From positions 1-64,000 of the forward strand of contig SXXW01000024.1 in NCBI GenBank assembly GCA_005791165.1: 64,000 bases of DNA, read 5' to 3'. The position numbers and the translations under genes are program-made. This DNA is from Cytophagaceae bacterium (GTDB lineage Bacteria > Bacteroidota > Bacteroidia > Cytophagales > Spirosomataceae). Below are positions 51,897-61,957 of this stretch, piece by piece; position 1 is the stretch's first letter, and each line of letters opens with the position of its first letter. The notes beneath the pieces were generated by a model, which was given only the letters and a program-made list of their open reading frames with translations, did not search any database and was not told the origin of the DNA.

Positions 51897-53501
51897 ATGA
51901 AAAAGCGATTATTCTTAGGATTTTGTATCGCCATCTCATTGCCCATTGCCATCCACTTTTTCCATTTATATTGTAAGTTAGAAAATACGCCTACTTGGTC
52001 CGATGACTTTCTATTTTTAGAAATGATTCCTGACCTGTTTGACGGCGCGAGTACAAAATCACTGATATCCCAATTATTTGCTTCTCACAATGAAATTCAC
52101 CGCATTGCTTTTGCGCGGATTTGGGTGGCGTTCTACTATTTGATCGTGCATGAAATCAATTTTAAAAACTTGATTTTGCTGGCTAATTTGCAAATGATAG
52201 TGATTTTAATTCCTTTTTACGGCTATCTAAAAAGGCAGAATTTATCCATTTTTCACTTGATTCCCATCACCTTAATTCTCTTTTCAGGATTTGGGAATTT
52301 AGACAATTACAGTTTGATTGGCAGCTTACAGCACACCTCCTCCATCCTTTTCATGGTTTGGATTTCGTATGGTTTGCTCTATTTCCAAGATAAAAAATGG
52401 GTGCTTTTAATGGCCTTATTTTATCCTTTTGTGTCTTCGGAAGGAATTGCCTTTATCCCCATGGTAGCCGTGATTCTGTGGATGCAAAAAAATAAATGGG
52501 CTCCCATTTTTAGCTTTTTAGGCGTGGGCATTATCGGTTTTTACATCGCCAATTATCACCCACAGCAAAAAGCTAATCTAGCCATCACGGCGAATACTTT
52601 TTTCGAATTAGGCCAAGGATTCTTAGGGTTTTTAGGCATATTTAGATTGCCCTTTTCGGATTCACATCGGTCTGAAATCGCTGCCTTATTAGGCCTCATC
52701 GTCTTTGGCATAATCATTTTTTCCATCCTTCGAGTATGGAGAAAACAAACCTTTCAATCCCTCGCTTTTCCCTTTTTAATCTATACACAAATCATGGCCA
52801 CTGGTGCCTTAATTTGCATCGGACGTTTTCAAATGGGGGATATCCTGGACATTGCTATTTCCGAACGGTTTTTCACCTATGGCCTGATTGGCCTCATATT
52901 GCTTTACCTTATTCTAATTCATCCATTTGAATTTTTACGTCGCTCATGGACGCCAGGTTTACTGATAGGCTTTGTATTTTTCTTGCCCTCTACCTATTTT
53001 TCAATCATCCCAACGAAAGCGATTTCATTGCGATTGCAAGCTGATCTGATCAACACCTTTTATCAAAAAAAATCAAGCGCATATGAAGGTCAAATCTATG
53101 ATTTCAATTTGCTCCATAATCCCAAATATTATCGTTTTCCAGACGCAAAAATCCCTTCCCTTTCCTCGATCCAAGAGGGGATGAAAAATGCCTCGAACTT
53201 CAAAATTCCTGGAGAATATTCCTACCGAACCAAAGGGAATATCCGAGCAATTTATTTTGAAAATTTGCCTTTGAAAAAAGAATATGATCGTTTTTTAATC
53301 ATTCGATCTATTCAGGATCCAAAGGTATTTACCTGTAGCGCATTAACGTATGATGAAAAACCATTAGGTCCTAAAATGGCCAATGTATGGCTTCCCAAAG
53401 ATGTCATTTTAGGAGGAAATGAATATTATCTATTTTCATTGGATCATAAAAAGGTAGTCGACGTGCTTAAATTGGACGGCGAACCCACGCGTTTAGAATG
53501 A
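51897..53501 (+). CDS. GT-C-like multi-spanning membrane protein (copy 1)
   Basis: A 534-residue protein with about 11 hydrophobic segments and a soluble C-terminal tail of about 130 residues. Right after the first helix it has SDDF (35 to 38), then HNEIHRIAFAR (64 to 74). A paired Asp in the first external loop is the hallmark of GT-C glycosyltransferases that use polyprenyl-phosphate sugars. FGNLDNYSLIGSLQHT near 136 is shared with the next gene. I do not recognise a named family; it is probably a periplasmic glycosyltransferase. It overlaps the next gene by 4 bases. Confidence 0.72.
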   Translation: MKKRLFLGFCIAISLPIAIHFFHLYCKLENTPTWSDDFLFLEMIPDLFDGASTKSLISQLFASHNEIHRIAFARIWVAFYYLIVHEINFKNLILLANLQMIVILIPFYGYLKRQNLSIFHLIPITLILFSGFGNLDNYSLIGSLQHTSSILFMVWISYGLLYFQDKKWVLLMALFYPFVSSEGIAFIPMVAVILWMQKNKWAPIFSFLGVGIIGFYIANYHPQQKANLAITANTFFELGQGFLGFLGIFRLPFSDSHRSEIAALLGLIVFGIIIFSILRVWRKQTFQSLAFPFLIYTQIMATGALICIGRFQMGDILDIAISERFFTYGLIGLILLYLILIHPFEFLRRSWTPGLLIGFVFFLPSTYFSIIPTKAISLRLQADLINTFYQKKSSAYEGQIYDFNLLHNPKYYRFPDAKIPSLSSIQEGMKNASNFKIPGEYSYRTKGNIRAIYFENLPLKKEYDRFLIIRSIQDPKVFTCSALTYDEKPLGPKMANVWLPKDVILGGNEYYLFSLDHKKVVDVLKLDGEPTRLE

Positions 53502-55057
53502 AACAAAAACACGTTTTATGGATCATTTTAATGGCAAGCATTCCTGCAATCTTGCACTTTGTCAAACTGAATCATTTGCTCATTAATTTCCCGTCATTTG
53601 GGGACGACTTCCAATATCTGCAATTAGTTGAATTCATCCAACACCATTCATTTTTTGAAAATGTAGAGGCCATTTTCCAACCCCATAATCAAATTCATCG
53701 AATTGCGTATGGCCGACTCATCATGCTCATTTCCTATAGTTTTTTAGGATTTATTGATTTCAAATGGATGACCATCTTCGCTAATCTTCAGCTTTTAGCC
53801 ATCGCCGTTCCTATTTTTCTTTACTTAAAAAAGGAAAAGCATTCGCTATGGCACATGGTTCCCATATCATTCATCTTGTTTTCTAGCTATGGCAACTTAG
53901 ATAATTTTGGTTTCATCGGCGTTTCTCAGCACACGGGATCCATGCTGTTTCTAGTTTGGATTTCCTATGGCCTGATGTACGCGGAAAATAAATTATGGGT
54001 ATTCTTTTTAGCCTTAGCTTACCCCTTTGTTTCCACGGAGGGAATAGCCTTCTTGCCCATTGTCGCCTTTGTCTTTTGGAAAACCAAATCGCGTTTAACC
54101 TATTATTTTGCCGGTTTTGCCGCTATCATCATCCTGCTATATGTGATGGGACTTCCTGTTTCTGAAAAATCTCCTATAACGAGTCCTTCCATTTTAACCT
54201 ATTTAATGGCTTTTTCGAGCTTTTTAGGCTTATTTATGGTTAAAGTATCGGATACGTATGTGGGCCTTATCAATATGGCCACAGGTATTTTGGTCTGCTT
54301 GTTCTTAGCTTTTGCTATTTTAAAGGGCCAAAAACGGTTCATATCATTTCCCACGCTATTGATGGCACAAGTGATGATTGTCGGAATTCTGATTTGTATT
54401 GGCCGGTCAAGCCAAGGCGATTTGGTGTCCATCGTTAATTCCGAACGCTTTCTTTTTTATGGGATCATCAGTTTAATTGGGATTTATTTATGTTGTCTCA
54501 ACATCCCCATTTTTTCTAAAAGCCTAATCCCATTAACGGGATTAGCCATCACTTTTTATATCCTAAGTTATTTTTATTCGCTGGACACCTTAGAAAATAT
54601 GCATTTGAGACTACGCTCAGATGTCAACAATGCGCATCATAATGCTCCATTTTCAAGCTATTCCATTGCTCCTTTAGACTATGAATTGATTAATCAACGC
54701 AACTATTATCACCTACCAAAGGACGAAATAATCTCCTTAGCTACAGCTCAAATTTCCTCGAACCTTAAACCTCTAAAAATAAAATCGATCGATTCCTTAG
54801 GTTCTGGAAAATACCTCATCAACCTAGAAAACCCTTTAATAAACGAAAATAAAAACAAAACTGTATTTGCTTTATTGGTCGACCGAAAACAAAAAACCAA
54901 ATGGATGATTAGTCCTATATTCAATAATAAAATAGGAAGAATACCCTTTTTCAATGTTCATTTTGATTCTCAAAATCAACTCATTAATTTCGAATTATAC
55001 ATGATGGAGTTAACAAGCGCAAATAAAATGGCCCCCATCGCAAATCTAGTTTTATAA
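53498..55057 (+). CDS. GT-C-like multi-spanning membrane protein (copy 2)
   Basis: A 519-residue tandem paralogue of the previous protein with the same layout. It has GDDF (35 to 38), HNQIHRIAYGR (63 to 73), YGNLDNFGFIGVSQHTGS near 130 and FVSTEGIAFLPIVA, then a soluble tail. The gene pair arose by duplication and diverged in the tail, which suggests two related transfer steps or acceptors. It is the fifth gene of the operon starting at 49030. Confidence 0.72.
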   Translation: MKQKHVLWIILMASIPAILHFVKLNHLLINFPSFGDDFQYLQLVEFIQHHSFFENVEAIFQPHNQIHRIAYGRLIMLISYSFLGFIDFKWMTIFANLQLLAIAVPIFLYLKKEKHSLWHMVPISFILFSSYGNLDNFGFIGVSQHTGSMLFLVWISYGLMYAENKLWVFFLALAYPFVSTEGIAFLPIVAFVFWKTKSRLTYYFAGFAAIIILLYVMGLPVSEKSPITSPSILTYLMAFSSFLGLFMVKVSDTYVGLINMATGILVCLFLAFAILKGQKRFISFPTLLMAQVMIVGILICIGRSSQGDLVSIVNSERFLFYGIISLIGIYLCCLNIPIFSKSLIPLTGLAITFYILSYFYSLDTLENMHLRLRSDVNNAHHNAPFSSYSIAPLDYELINQRNYYHLPKDEIISLATAQISSNLKPLKIKSIDSLGSGKYLINLENPLINENKNKTVFALLVDRKQKTKWMISPIFNNKIGRIPFFNVHFDSQNQLINFELYMMELTSANKMAPIANLVL

Positions 55058-55096
55058 ATAATCATTGTAAAAATCTAAAATTTAACCCCCTAAAAA

Positions 55097-55459
55097 ATGA
55101 AATCCCTTACACACATCCCGGCCGCTATCTTAGCCTTTTTATTTTTATTGGGAGGCATCAGCTTCTTTTTACCATTGTTGCCAGTGCCACCCATGACCGG
55201 AAATTCATTAACTTTTTTCAATCTTTTGGGAACAACAGGATATATGGCTGTCGTAAAAATATTGGAAATTATAGGAGGTGCCTTAGTAATCATGCCGACA
55301 AAACGGGCTTTAGGAACGCTCATTTTAGCTCCAATATCCGTTAATATCCTGCTTTTCGAAATTTGCCTTGCCAATACTCCTGGCATTGGGATTTTACTTA
55401 TTGCATTGATCGGCCTTGTGGTCTACCAAGAAAAACAGAAATTTTTGGCATTGGTATAA
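55097..55459 (+). CDS. DoxX-like small membrane protein
   Basis: A 120-residue protein with four hydrophobic segments. LLGGISFFLPLLPVPP and MAVVKILEIIGGALVIM match DoxX-family and related small membrane proteins. The function of the family is uncertain. It follows the GT-C-like pair by 39 bases and may or may not belong to the operon. Its 3' end is convergent with thrC, 22 bases apart, with no strong terminator between them. Confidence 0.7.
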   Translation: MKSLTHIPAAILAFLFLLGGISFFLPLLPVPPMTGNSLTFFNLLGTTGYMAVVKILEIIGGALVIMPTKRALGTLILAPISVNILLFEICLANTPGIGILLIALIGLVVYQEKQKFLALV

Positions 55460-55481
55460 AGCCCAAAAAGGCATTAAAAAG

Positions 55482-56786
55482 CTAGCCTAGCAAAAACTTT
55501 TTGAATCCTTCAAAATCCGTCCCCAACAAGATGGATTTTTTTTGTTTGTCCAGCAACTCAGATAGTCGTAAGGGAACAGGAACTTTTCCGCCGATCACCG
55601 CCTCGACGGTTGGCAAAAATTTAGCATAATGTGCGGTCGACAAAACGACTCCAGTAACCTTTTCGCCACACTCTTTTTTATATTGCAATAGCCCATCATA
55701 ACCCACCGCTGTATGCGGACACATGATGTAACCTGTTTTTTCATACACCTCCGACATCCTCTTTTTCGTTTGAACATCATTCGTAAAATAGCCTTTGACC
55801 ACCTGCTTTATTTCGTCCAAAACTCCCCCGGAAAGAATTTGCATCCGCACAAAATTCGACGGGCTTCCCACATCCATCGCATTGGAGATGGTTTCGACAC
55901 TAGGTTCCGGATGATACACACCGGTCGACAAATAATCAGGAACCGGATGGTTTTCATTGCAAGCCGCGATAAACGCTTTGACCGGTAAACCCATTTGGTA
56001 TGCCATCAAACCCCCACTCAAATTTCCAAAATTTCCCGAAGGCACACTGAACACCAAAGGATCCAATAATCCTTTCCTTTTCGCCTCCGCATAGGCCGCA
56101 AAATAATAAAACGACTGAGGAATTAATCGCGCAATATTAATCGAATTAGCTGAAGCCAAATTAAATTTGGCCCGCAAATCCGCATCCAAAAAGGCTTGCT
56201 TAACTAATCGTTGGCAATCATCAAAAGTCCCCTCAATCTCCAAAGCCTCCACATTTCCCCCTAAAGTCGTCAACTGCATTTCCTGAATGTCCGAAACTTT
56301 CCCCGATGGATACAATATAGTTACCGATATCCCCGGCGTATTAAAAAAACCTTGAGCCACCGCTCCCCCCGTATCCCCAGAAGTCGCTACTAAAATCCGA
56401 ATTTCTCTATGATGTTTGACCAAATAATGCGACATGACCGCCGCCATAAATCGGGCACCAAAATCCTTAAAGGCCATCGACGGACCATGAAATAATTCCA
56501 AAATTTCCACCCCTGGCTCCAATGAAAATAAGGGCGCCTCAAAGTTCATCGAACTCGCAATAATAGACTTTATTTCCGCTTCACTTAAATCATCTCCCAA
56601 TAAATTAGCACATACCGCCTCCGCAATTTCCACCAAGGATAAATCCTGAATGGTTTCAAAAAACGAATCCGGCAAACGCTTGATTTCAGTAGGCATATAT
56701 AGCCCATTATCCGGAGGTAAACCCCTGAAAATGGCTTCCTCGAAAGAAACATTTGGACTCGACTTTTGCGTACTGTAAAGAATCAT
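55482..56786 (-). CDS. thrC: Threonine synthase
   Basis: A 434-residue PLP enzyme that converts O-phosphohomoserine to threonine. FEEAIFRGLPPDNGLYMP at the start and FHGPSMAFKDFGARFM near 107 (the Lys binds PLP) are diagnostic. VATSGDTGGAVAQGF is the phosphate loop, and VPSGNFGNLSGG near 243 a further signature. Length fits the long form of ThrC. It is the last gene of a minus-strand group with comB, gcvT and an M28 peptidase, 30 bases from comB. Housekeeping. Confidence 0.95.
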   Translation of the reverse strand: MILYSTQKSSPNVSFEEAIFRGLPPDNGLYMPTEIKRLPDSFFETIQDLSLVEIAEAVCANLLGDDLSEAEIKSIIASSMNFEAPLFSLEPGVEILELFHGPSMAFKDFGARFMAAVMSHYLVKHHREIRILVATSGDTGGAVAQGFFNTPGISVTILYPSGKVSDIQEMQLTTLGGNVEALEIEGTFDDCQRLVKQAFLDADLRAKFNLASANSINIARLIPQSFYYFAAYAEAKRKGLLDPLVFSVPSGNFGNLSGGLMAYQMGLPVKAFIAACNENHPVPDYLSTGVYHPEPSVETISNAMDVGSPSNFVRMQILSGGVLDEIKQVVKGYFTNDVQTKKRMSEVYEKTGYIMCPHTAVGYDGLLQYKKECGEKVTGVVLSTAHYAKFLPTVEAVIGGKVPVPLRLSELLDKQKKSILLGTDFEGFKKFLLG

Positions 56787-56816
56787 ATTTTAAAAATCCC
56801 CCCTAGAGGCTATTGA

Positions 56817-57527
56817 TTAAAGTTTTTTATTGACCAATTGTTCCCCTTCTAATTCAGGTAAGACATCGTAACGGTCCATTTCCAAACAAAAAGCGATGTC
56901 TTTTTCGATGCCTAAACCTAACAATCTTTTCACGTGGGAGGAGTTTTTTACGGCAGTCAACATATCTTTGGAGGCAACATTATAGTTTTTCCAAGCCATT
57001 AAAGCAGCGTCATCGGCTACCTCGTAGACACCGGTCAATTGGTCTATCAGGGCACCCGCAAACAAAGTATCTTCTAAATTTGGCTTTCCTTTCCAACCGG
57101 CACATACGACTAAAGCGTCGCCTTGCCAATTTTTAACCGCCTCCGTAATGCTGGACAAATTTAAAAATGCCCCCACATATAATTGGGGAGCTTCGGCAGA
57201 CCGACGAATCGCCACGGTACCATTGGTCGTCGTTACACAAATTTTGGCCCCTTTAACCTTTGAATCTTGATAGGAAAATGGCGAATTATCAAAGTCAAAA
57301 CCTTCTGGTGTAATGCCATTGCGCTCAGCCGAAATCAAATATCCTTGCTCGCGAAATGATTGGCATAATTCTATCTGCTCCACCGGAACAATTTCTGCCG
57401 CTCCATGTGCAAAAGCCGTCACCATGCAGGATGTAGCCCTAAAAATGTCCACCACCACGACACATTTATCCGACAAATCATATAAATGAATTAAATCAGG
57501 CGAGAAGCATACATCTATTTTACGCAT
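56817..57527 (-). CDS. comB: 2-phosphosulfolactate phosphatase (ComB)
   Basis: A 236-residue ComB-family protein. VVVVDIFRATSCMVTAF near 23 and ISAERNGITPEGFDFDNSPF are the N-terminal signature, and VVCAGWKGKPNLEDTLFAGA near 140 the C-terminal one. ComB hydrolyses 2-phosphosulfolactate in coenzyme M synthesis in archaea; many non-methanogenic bacteria carry it with an unclear role, perhaps sulfolactate or capnine-related in Bacteroidota. It lies 1 base downstream of gcvT. Confidence 0.9.
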   Translation of the reverse strand: MRKIDVCFSPDLIHLYDLSDKCVVVVDIFRATSCMVTAFAHGAAEIVPVEQIELCQSFREQGYLISAERNGITPEGFDFDNSPFSYQDSKVKGAKICVTTTNGTVAIRRSAEAPQLYVGAFLNLSSITEAVKNWQGDALVVCAGWKGKPNLEDTLFAGALIDQLTGVYEVADDAALMAWKNYNVASKDMLTAVKNSSHVKRLLGLGIEKDIAFCLEMDRYDVLPELEGEQLVNKKL

Positions 57528-57528
57528 C

Positions 57529-58620
57529 TTAAATGAAAGGCATTTTAACGATTTGAGCTTTTAATGATTTGTCACGGATGGAGATAAAAACCTCGGTGCC
57601 AACCGTACTTTGGGATGTCTCCACATATCCCATGCCAATTCCTTTAGACAAATTGGGAGATTGTGTTCCTGAGGTTACCTCACCAATCGCCTCACCCGCC
57701 GCGTTCAAAATGGGATAATGTTGGCGTGGAATCCCACGATCAATCATCTCAAAACCCACTAATTTTTTCTTAGGTCCAGCCGCTTTGATCGCCGCATGGA
57801 AATCCTTCATGATGAAATCCTTATTAAACGAGGTAATCCACCCTAATCCCGCCTCAATCGGCGAAGTCGTATCATCAATGTCATGGCCATATAAACAATA
57901 ACCCATTTCCGTTCTCAAGGTATCCCTCGCACCTAAACCAACCGGTTGAATTCCAACCGATTCCCCCGCCTTAAAAATGGCATTCCACATCGCTAGGGCA
58001 TTTTTATTCTCCACATATATCTCAAAACCTCCCGCTCCCGTATACCCAGTATTTGAAATAATCGCCTCTGAAAATCCAGCCATATTACCTATTTTAAACG
58101 TATAATAAGGCATTTCAGATAAATTAACATCGGTTAATTTCTGCAAAACAGGAAGTGCGTTTGGCCCCTGAACCGCAAATAAACTAAAGTCGTCGGATCG
58201 ATTTGTCATTTCAACTCCAAAGGTGTTATGAGACGAAATCCAGTTCCAATCTTTCTCAATATTAGACGCATTAACCACCAAATAATATTCGTGGGCATTC
58301 ACTCGATATACCAATAAATCATCCACAATACCCCCTGTTGCATTAGGTAAACAGCTGTATTGCACTTTGCCGTCCGTTAATTTAGACGCATCATTCGAAC
58401 ATACATATTGAATTAAATCCAGCGCTTTTTCTCCCTTTAATAAAAATTCCCCCATGTGGCTCACGTCAAAAACTCCTACATTGTTGCGCACACAAACATG
58501 CTCCTCAATTAAATTGGTGTATAAAACCGGCATATTAAATCCAGCAAAAGGGACCATTTTAGCTCCCAAACCTACATGCGTGTCATTTAAATGCACAAAT
58601 TGCAAAGCATTTTCTTCCAT
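57529..58620 (-). CDS. gcvT: Glycine cleavage system T protein (aminomethyltransferase)
   Basis: A 363-residue GcvT. MVPFAGFNMPVLY near 20, VGVFDVSHMGEFLLKG near 43, GYTGAGGFEIY near 180 and LGARDTLRTEMGYCLYGHDI near 230 are family marks. I start at MEENALQF (ATG at 58620), one base after the upstream stop; a longer ORF from 58659 would overlap the peptidase gene. GcvT transfers the methylene group to tetrahydrofolate. gcvH and gcvP are not in the window. Confidence 0.95.
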   Translation of the reverse strand: MEENALQFVHLNDTHVGLGAKMVPFAGFNMPVLYTNLIEEHVCVRNNVGVFDVSHMGEFLLKGEKALDLIQYVCSNDASKLTDGKVQYSCLPNATGGIVDDLLVYRVNAHEYYLVVNASNIEKDWNWISSHNTFGVEMTNRSDDFSLFAVQGPNALPVLQKLTDVNLSEMPYYTFKIGNMAGFSEAIISNTGYTGAGGFEIYVENKNALAMWNAIFKAGESVGIQPVGLGARDTLRTEMGYCLYGHDIDDTTSPIEAGLGWITSFNKDFIMKDFHAAIKAAGPKKKLVGFEMIDRGIPRQHYPILNAAGEAIGEVTSGTQSPNLSKGIGMGYVETSQSTVGTEVFISIRDKSLKAQIVKMPFI

Positions 58621-58621
58621 A

Positions 58622-59626
58622 TTATTCTCTATATAAAACTTGTAATAGTGTTTGCCCAACCGCCTTTAGCGTGGACTTGTCGATGGTACTCAAATTATCT
58701 TGATGCGTGTGATGGAAAGATCCAAAATCAAAACCACCATTCACCGGCCTTATATCGATGATGTCAATCATCTGAATTTTACCTACTTCATTCACCGCCG
58801 TATGGTCGTCCGTTATTCCAAAAGCTTCCTCGTCGATGAACATATTTCCGTACCCTAAATCAGCAGCCGTTGCCCAAATAGAGCGTACAATACCGGGTGC
58901 ATATTGCATCGATGACCCTTCATGTGGAAATTTCGCCCCTCTAGCCCCCACCATGTCCAATAAAATTCCATAATAAGGACGGTAGTTTTCTGGGATGATG
59001 TTCGTGGCCCAGTGTTGAGATCCTAGGGCCCAACTGGTCGTCGACGGGTTTCCCGTGAAATCATGAGGCTCGCCATGATCTTCTAAATCAAAGAAAATTA
59101 GGTCCACGCCGACCGTCGGCTTTTTGGTAGTTTCCGATAAAAGTCGCGCGATTTCCAACATAACCCCTACGCCGCTCCCGCCATCATTTGCCGCGTCAAT
59201 TGGCTTATTTTTATCCACCGAATCTTTGTCGGCGATACTTCTGGCATCCCAATGCGCCCCCAATAAAATCCGCTTTTGAATTTGCGGCTGGTATTGCGCC
59301 ATGATATTATAGCCCTTCATTTTATATCCATCATAACGGAAGGAGGTAAATTCTTGGATTTTGACTTGCCAACCGTAGCCCTTTAGTTTTTCAACAATCC
59401 AATCTTTGCATTTGATTTGTGCTGGAGAATTAGGAATTCGAGGACCGAAACTTACTTGCTTCGCGATGTGTGCATAGGCTGAATCGGAATTAAATACGGG
59501 AGTTTCAACGATAACTGCCGTAGATGCTACGTTTGTTTCTTGGCTTTTCGTGCTTTTATACCAAATGAAAACTCCACTGAGAATAAAAAGAACCAACAAA
59601 AATAATGCGATGCGAGAACGATTCAT
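58622..59626 (-). CDS. M28-family zinc peptidase / glutaminyl-cyclase-like protein
   Basis: A 334-residue protein with an N-terminal membrane anchor or lipoprotein-like signal (about residues 5 to 24). GAHWDAR, DAANDGGSGVG, FFDLEDHGE and LLDMVGARG supply the zinc-binding His, Asp, Glu and Asp, and FHHTHQD the last His. WALGSQHWA is seen in glutaminyl cyclases of this fold. It should act in the periplasm or at the outer face, making N-terminal pyroglutamate or trimming peptides. Of the two, glutaminyl-peptide cyclotransferase is slightly favoured. Confidence 0.87.
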   Translation of the reverse strand: MNRSRIALFLLVLFILSGVFIWYKSTKSQETNVASTAVIVETPVFNSDSAYAHIAKQVSFGPRIPNSPAQIKCKDWIVEKLKGYGWQVKIQEFTSFRYDGYKMKGYNIMAQYQPQIQKRILLGAHWDARSIADKDSVDKNKPIDAANDGGSGVGVMLEIARLLSETTKKPTVGVDLIFFDLEDHGEPHDFTGNPSTTSWALGSQHWATNIIPENYRPYYGILLDMVGARGAKFPHEGSSMQYAPGIVRSIWATAADLGYGNMFIDEEAFGITDDHTAVNEVGKIQMIDIIDIRPVNGGFDFGSFHHTHQDNLSTIDKSTLKAVGQTLLQVLYRE

Positions 59627-59630
59627 TTTA

Positions 59631-59638
59631 CAAAGATA
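59631..59638 (-). promoter_or_regulatory. Candidate -7 box of the M28/gcvT/comB/thrC group
   Basis: TATCTTTG on the minus strand, an exact TAnnTTTG match, lies 5 bases before the peptidase ATG, so the transcript would be nearly leaderless. No clear -33 box was seen. Confidence 0.35.
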
Positions 59639-59701
59639 AGGGCTTGGAATTAAGAATTCCTATTTGATATTCGTACCTTGCAGGCTAATTACAAATAAAT
59701 C

Positions 59702-61957
59702 ATGGGCATTAACCCAAAACAAGAAAAATTTTTAAGAGAAATTCAAGCAGAGATACTCGAATTTTTTGAACTCAACGATTATCGATCGTACTCGGTCAAC
59801 CAAATTCACAAAGCATTTGCGATTCGCGACCGAAAGACCAAGGAATTTTATTCCGACGCCGTACATAATTTAGCACAAGAAAACAGGATCATTCGCCAGT
59901 CGGATGGTAATTATAGATTTGACAGTGAATCATTCCAAGTCAAAGGTCGTGTGGATCACGTAAATTCACGTTTTGCCTTCATCGTAACCGAAGGAGAGGG
60001 AAAAGATATTTGGGTCGCGACGGCCGATTTAATGTATGCCAAAGACGGAGATACAGTCCTCGTTCAAGCGCGCAGGCCTTCTGAAAAAAAGAAAAATGAC
60101 CGCCCGGAAGGCGAGGTCGTTGAGATTTTAGAAAGACGTTCGCCTGAGTTAGTGGGCGTAATCCAAGTCACCCCGCACTACGCCTTTTTAATTCCCGATT
60201 CAAAAAAAATATACGAAGATATCTACGTGCCTCGTACGGAAACGATGGCGGCTAATCACCTAGACAAAGTGATCGTCGAGGTGACTCGTTGGGCCTCCGC
60301 CGGAAAAAAAGCGGAAGGCCGCGTGATCAAAGTCTTAGGAAAGGCCGGTGAAAATGACACTGAAATGCACTCCATTTTGGCGGAATTTGGGCTTCCTTAT
60401 GATTTTCCAGAAGAGGTGGAATTGGCTGCTGAGGCTATCCCAACCACCATCTCAAAAGACGAAATTAAAAAGAGAAAAGATTACAGAAAAGTCTTGACCT
60501 TCACGATAGATCCGGTGGATGCCAAAGATTTTGACGATGCGATTAGCTATCAAATTTTGGCTAATGGACATACGGAAATCGGCGTTCATATTGCCGATGT
60601 TTCCCATTATGTGAAACCTGGAAGTGTATTAGACCAAGAGGCTTATCGACGTGCGACCTCCGTTTATTTGGTGGATCGTGTCGTTCCTATGTTGCCCGAA
60701 AAACTTTCCAATGGCCTTTGTTCGTTGAGACCCAATGAAGACAAATGTACTTTTTCGGCCATTTTCGAATTAGATAAAAAAGGTAAGATTGTTAAGGAAT
60801 GGTTTGGAAGAACGTTAATCCATTCGGATCGTAGGTTTGCCTACGAAGACGCCCAAGTTTTAATCGAACATGAAGGTCCCTCAGAAGATTCGTGTGAGCC
60901 CGTCATCAAAGATTTAAATCGGATTGCGAAATCATTTAGAGACGCTCGATTTAAACATGGGTCGGTCAATTTCGATACGACGGAGCTTCGGTTTTTGTTG
61001 GACGAAGACGGAAAACCCATTGCCGTATATCCGCGCGAACGCAAGGATGCGCATAAATTAATTGAAGAATTTATGTTATTGGCCAACAAAAAAGTGGCTG
61101 AATATGTACATGAATTAAAACAAACGGATCCGCGAAATACCATGGTATATCGGATTCACGAGGCACCTGATCCAGAAAAACTTAGGGTATTTTCTTCCTT
61201 TGCGAAGAAATTTGGGTACCAAGTAACCACCGAACCGAAGCAAGTAAGTCAATCGTTTAATGCGTTGATGGAAAATATTCAGGGAAAAGCGGAGGAAAAT
61301 GTATTGCAAAGTTTGGCTGTTCGGACTATGTCGAAGGCGCGATACAGCACCGATGCGATTGGGCATTTTGGCCTTGCCTTTCCATTTTATTCGCACTTTA
61401 CAAGTCCTATTCGTCGCTATCCGGATGTCATGACGCATCGATTATTACAACATTATTTAGATGGAGGCGAGACTAAAGATCGCTCGCCTATCGAGATTCA
61501 ATGCAAACATTCATCGGATCGGGAGAAGTTGGCCTCCGAAGCAGAACGTGCTTCCATTAAATACAAGCAAGTGGAGTTCATGAGTTTACAAGAACCACAG
61601 GTTTTTGAAGGAATCATTACTGGGGTAACGGAATTTGGAATATTTGTGGAGATCGGGGAAACTTCGTGCGAGGGACTTGTGCGGATGGTCGACCTAAACG
61701 ACGATTTTTACGATTTAGATAAAGAAAATTACCGGATTGTGGGCAAGTCCAATGGGCGTGTATTCACCTTTGGTGATGCGGTAAAAGTGAAAGTGCGCGA
61801 TACGAATTTGGCCAAAAGAACCATCGATTTAGAAATGGTGGGCATGCGTTCGGGAACAGGATTTGTTAACAATCGCTCCAGAAAAAGAGAAGTGCCTAGG
61901 GGAAATCGAGTGATTCCAAAAGGAAATGAGCGAAGGAGAAATACGGGGAGAAGGTGA
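59702..61957 (+). CDS. rnr: Ribonuclease R
   Basis: A 751-residue RNB-family 3'-5' exoribonuclease. An N-terminal helical/winged region and cold-shock domains precede the RNB core. TIDPVDAKDFDDAISYQ near 265 holds the metal-binding Asp residues, SYRRATSVYLVDRVVPMLPEKLSNGLCSL-type sequence follows in the core, and FPFYSHFTSPIRRYPDVM lies near 560. A C-terminal S1 domain (GIITGVTEFGIFVEI) and a basic tail (RSRKREVPRGN) are present. It degrades structured RNA. Housekeeping. Confidence 0.95.
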   Translation: MGINPKQEKFLREIQAEILEFFELNDYRSYSVNQIHKAFAIRDRKTKEFYSDAVHNLAQENRIIRQSDGNYRFDSESFQVKGRVDHVNSRFAFIVTEGEGKDIWVATADLMYAKDGDTVLVQARRPSEKKKNDRPEGEVVEILERRSPELVGVIQVTPHYAFLIPDSKKIYEDIYVPRTETMAANHLDKVIVEVTRWASAGKKAEGRVIKVLGKAGENDTEMHSILAEFGLPYDFPEEVELAAEAIPTTISKDEIKKRKDYRKVLTFTIDPVDAKDFDDAISYQILANGHTEIGVHIADVSHYVKPGSVLDQEAYRRATSVYLVDRVVPMLPEKLSNGLCSLRPNEDKCTFSAIFELDKKGKIVKEWFGRTLIHSDRRFAYEDAQVLIEHEGPSEDSCEPVIKDLNRIAKSFRDARFKHGSVNFDTTELRFLLDEDGKPIAVYPRERKDAHKLIEEFMLLANKKVAEYVHELKQTDPRNTMVYRIHEAPDPEKLRVFSSFAKKFGYQVTTEPKQVSQSFNALMENIQGKAEENVLQSLAVRTMSKARYSTDAIGHFGLAFPFYSHFTSPIRRYPDVMTHRLLQHYLDGGETKDRSPIEIQCKHSSDREKLASEAERASIKYKQVEFMSLQEPQVFEGIITGVTEFGIFVEIGETSCEGLVRMVDLNDDFYDLDKENYRIVGKSNGRVFTFGDAVKVKVRDTNLAKRTIDLEMVGMRSGTGFVNNRSRKREVPRGNRVIPKGNERRRNTGRR

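Noticed and set aside
55460-55481. Terminator between the DoxX-like gene and thrC
   Set aside because: Only a tiny GCC/GGC hairpin was seen, without a stable stem or T-tract.
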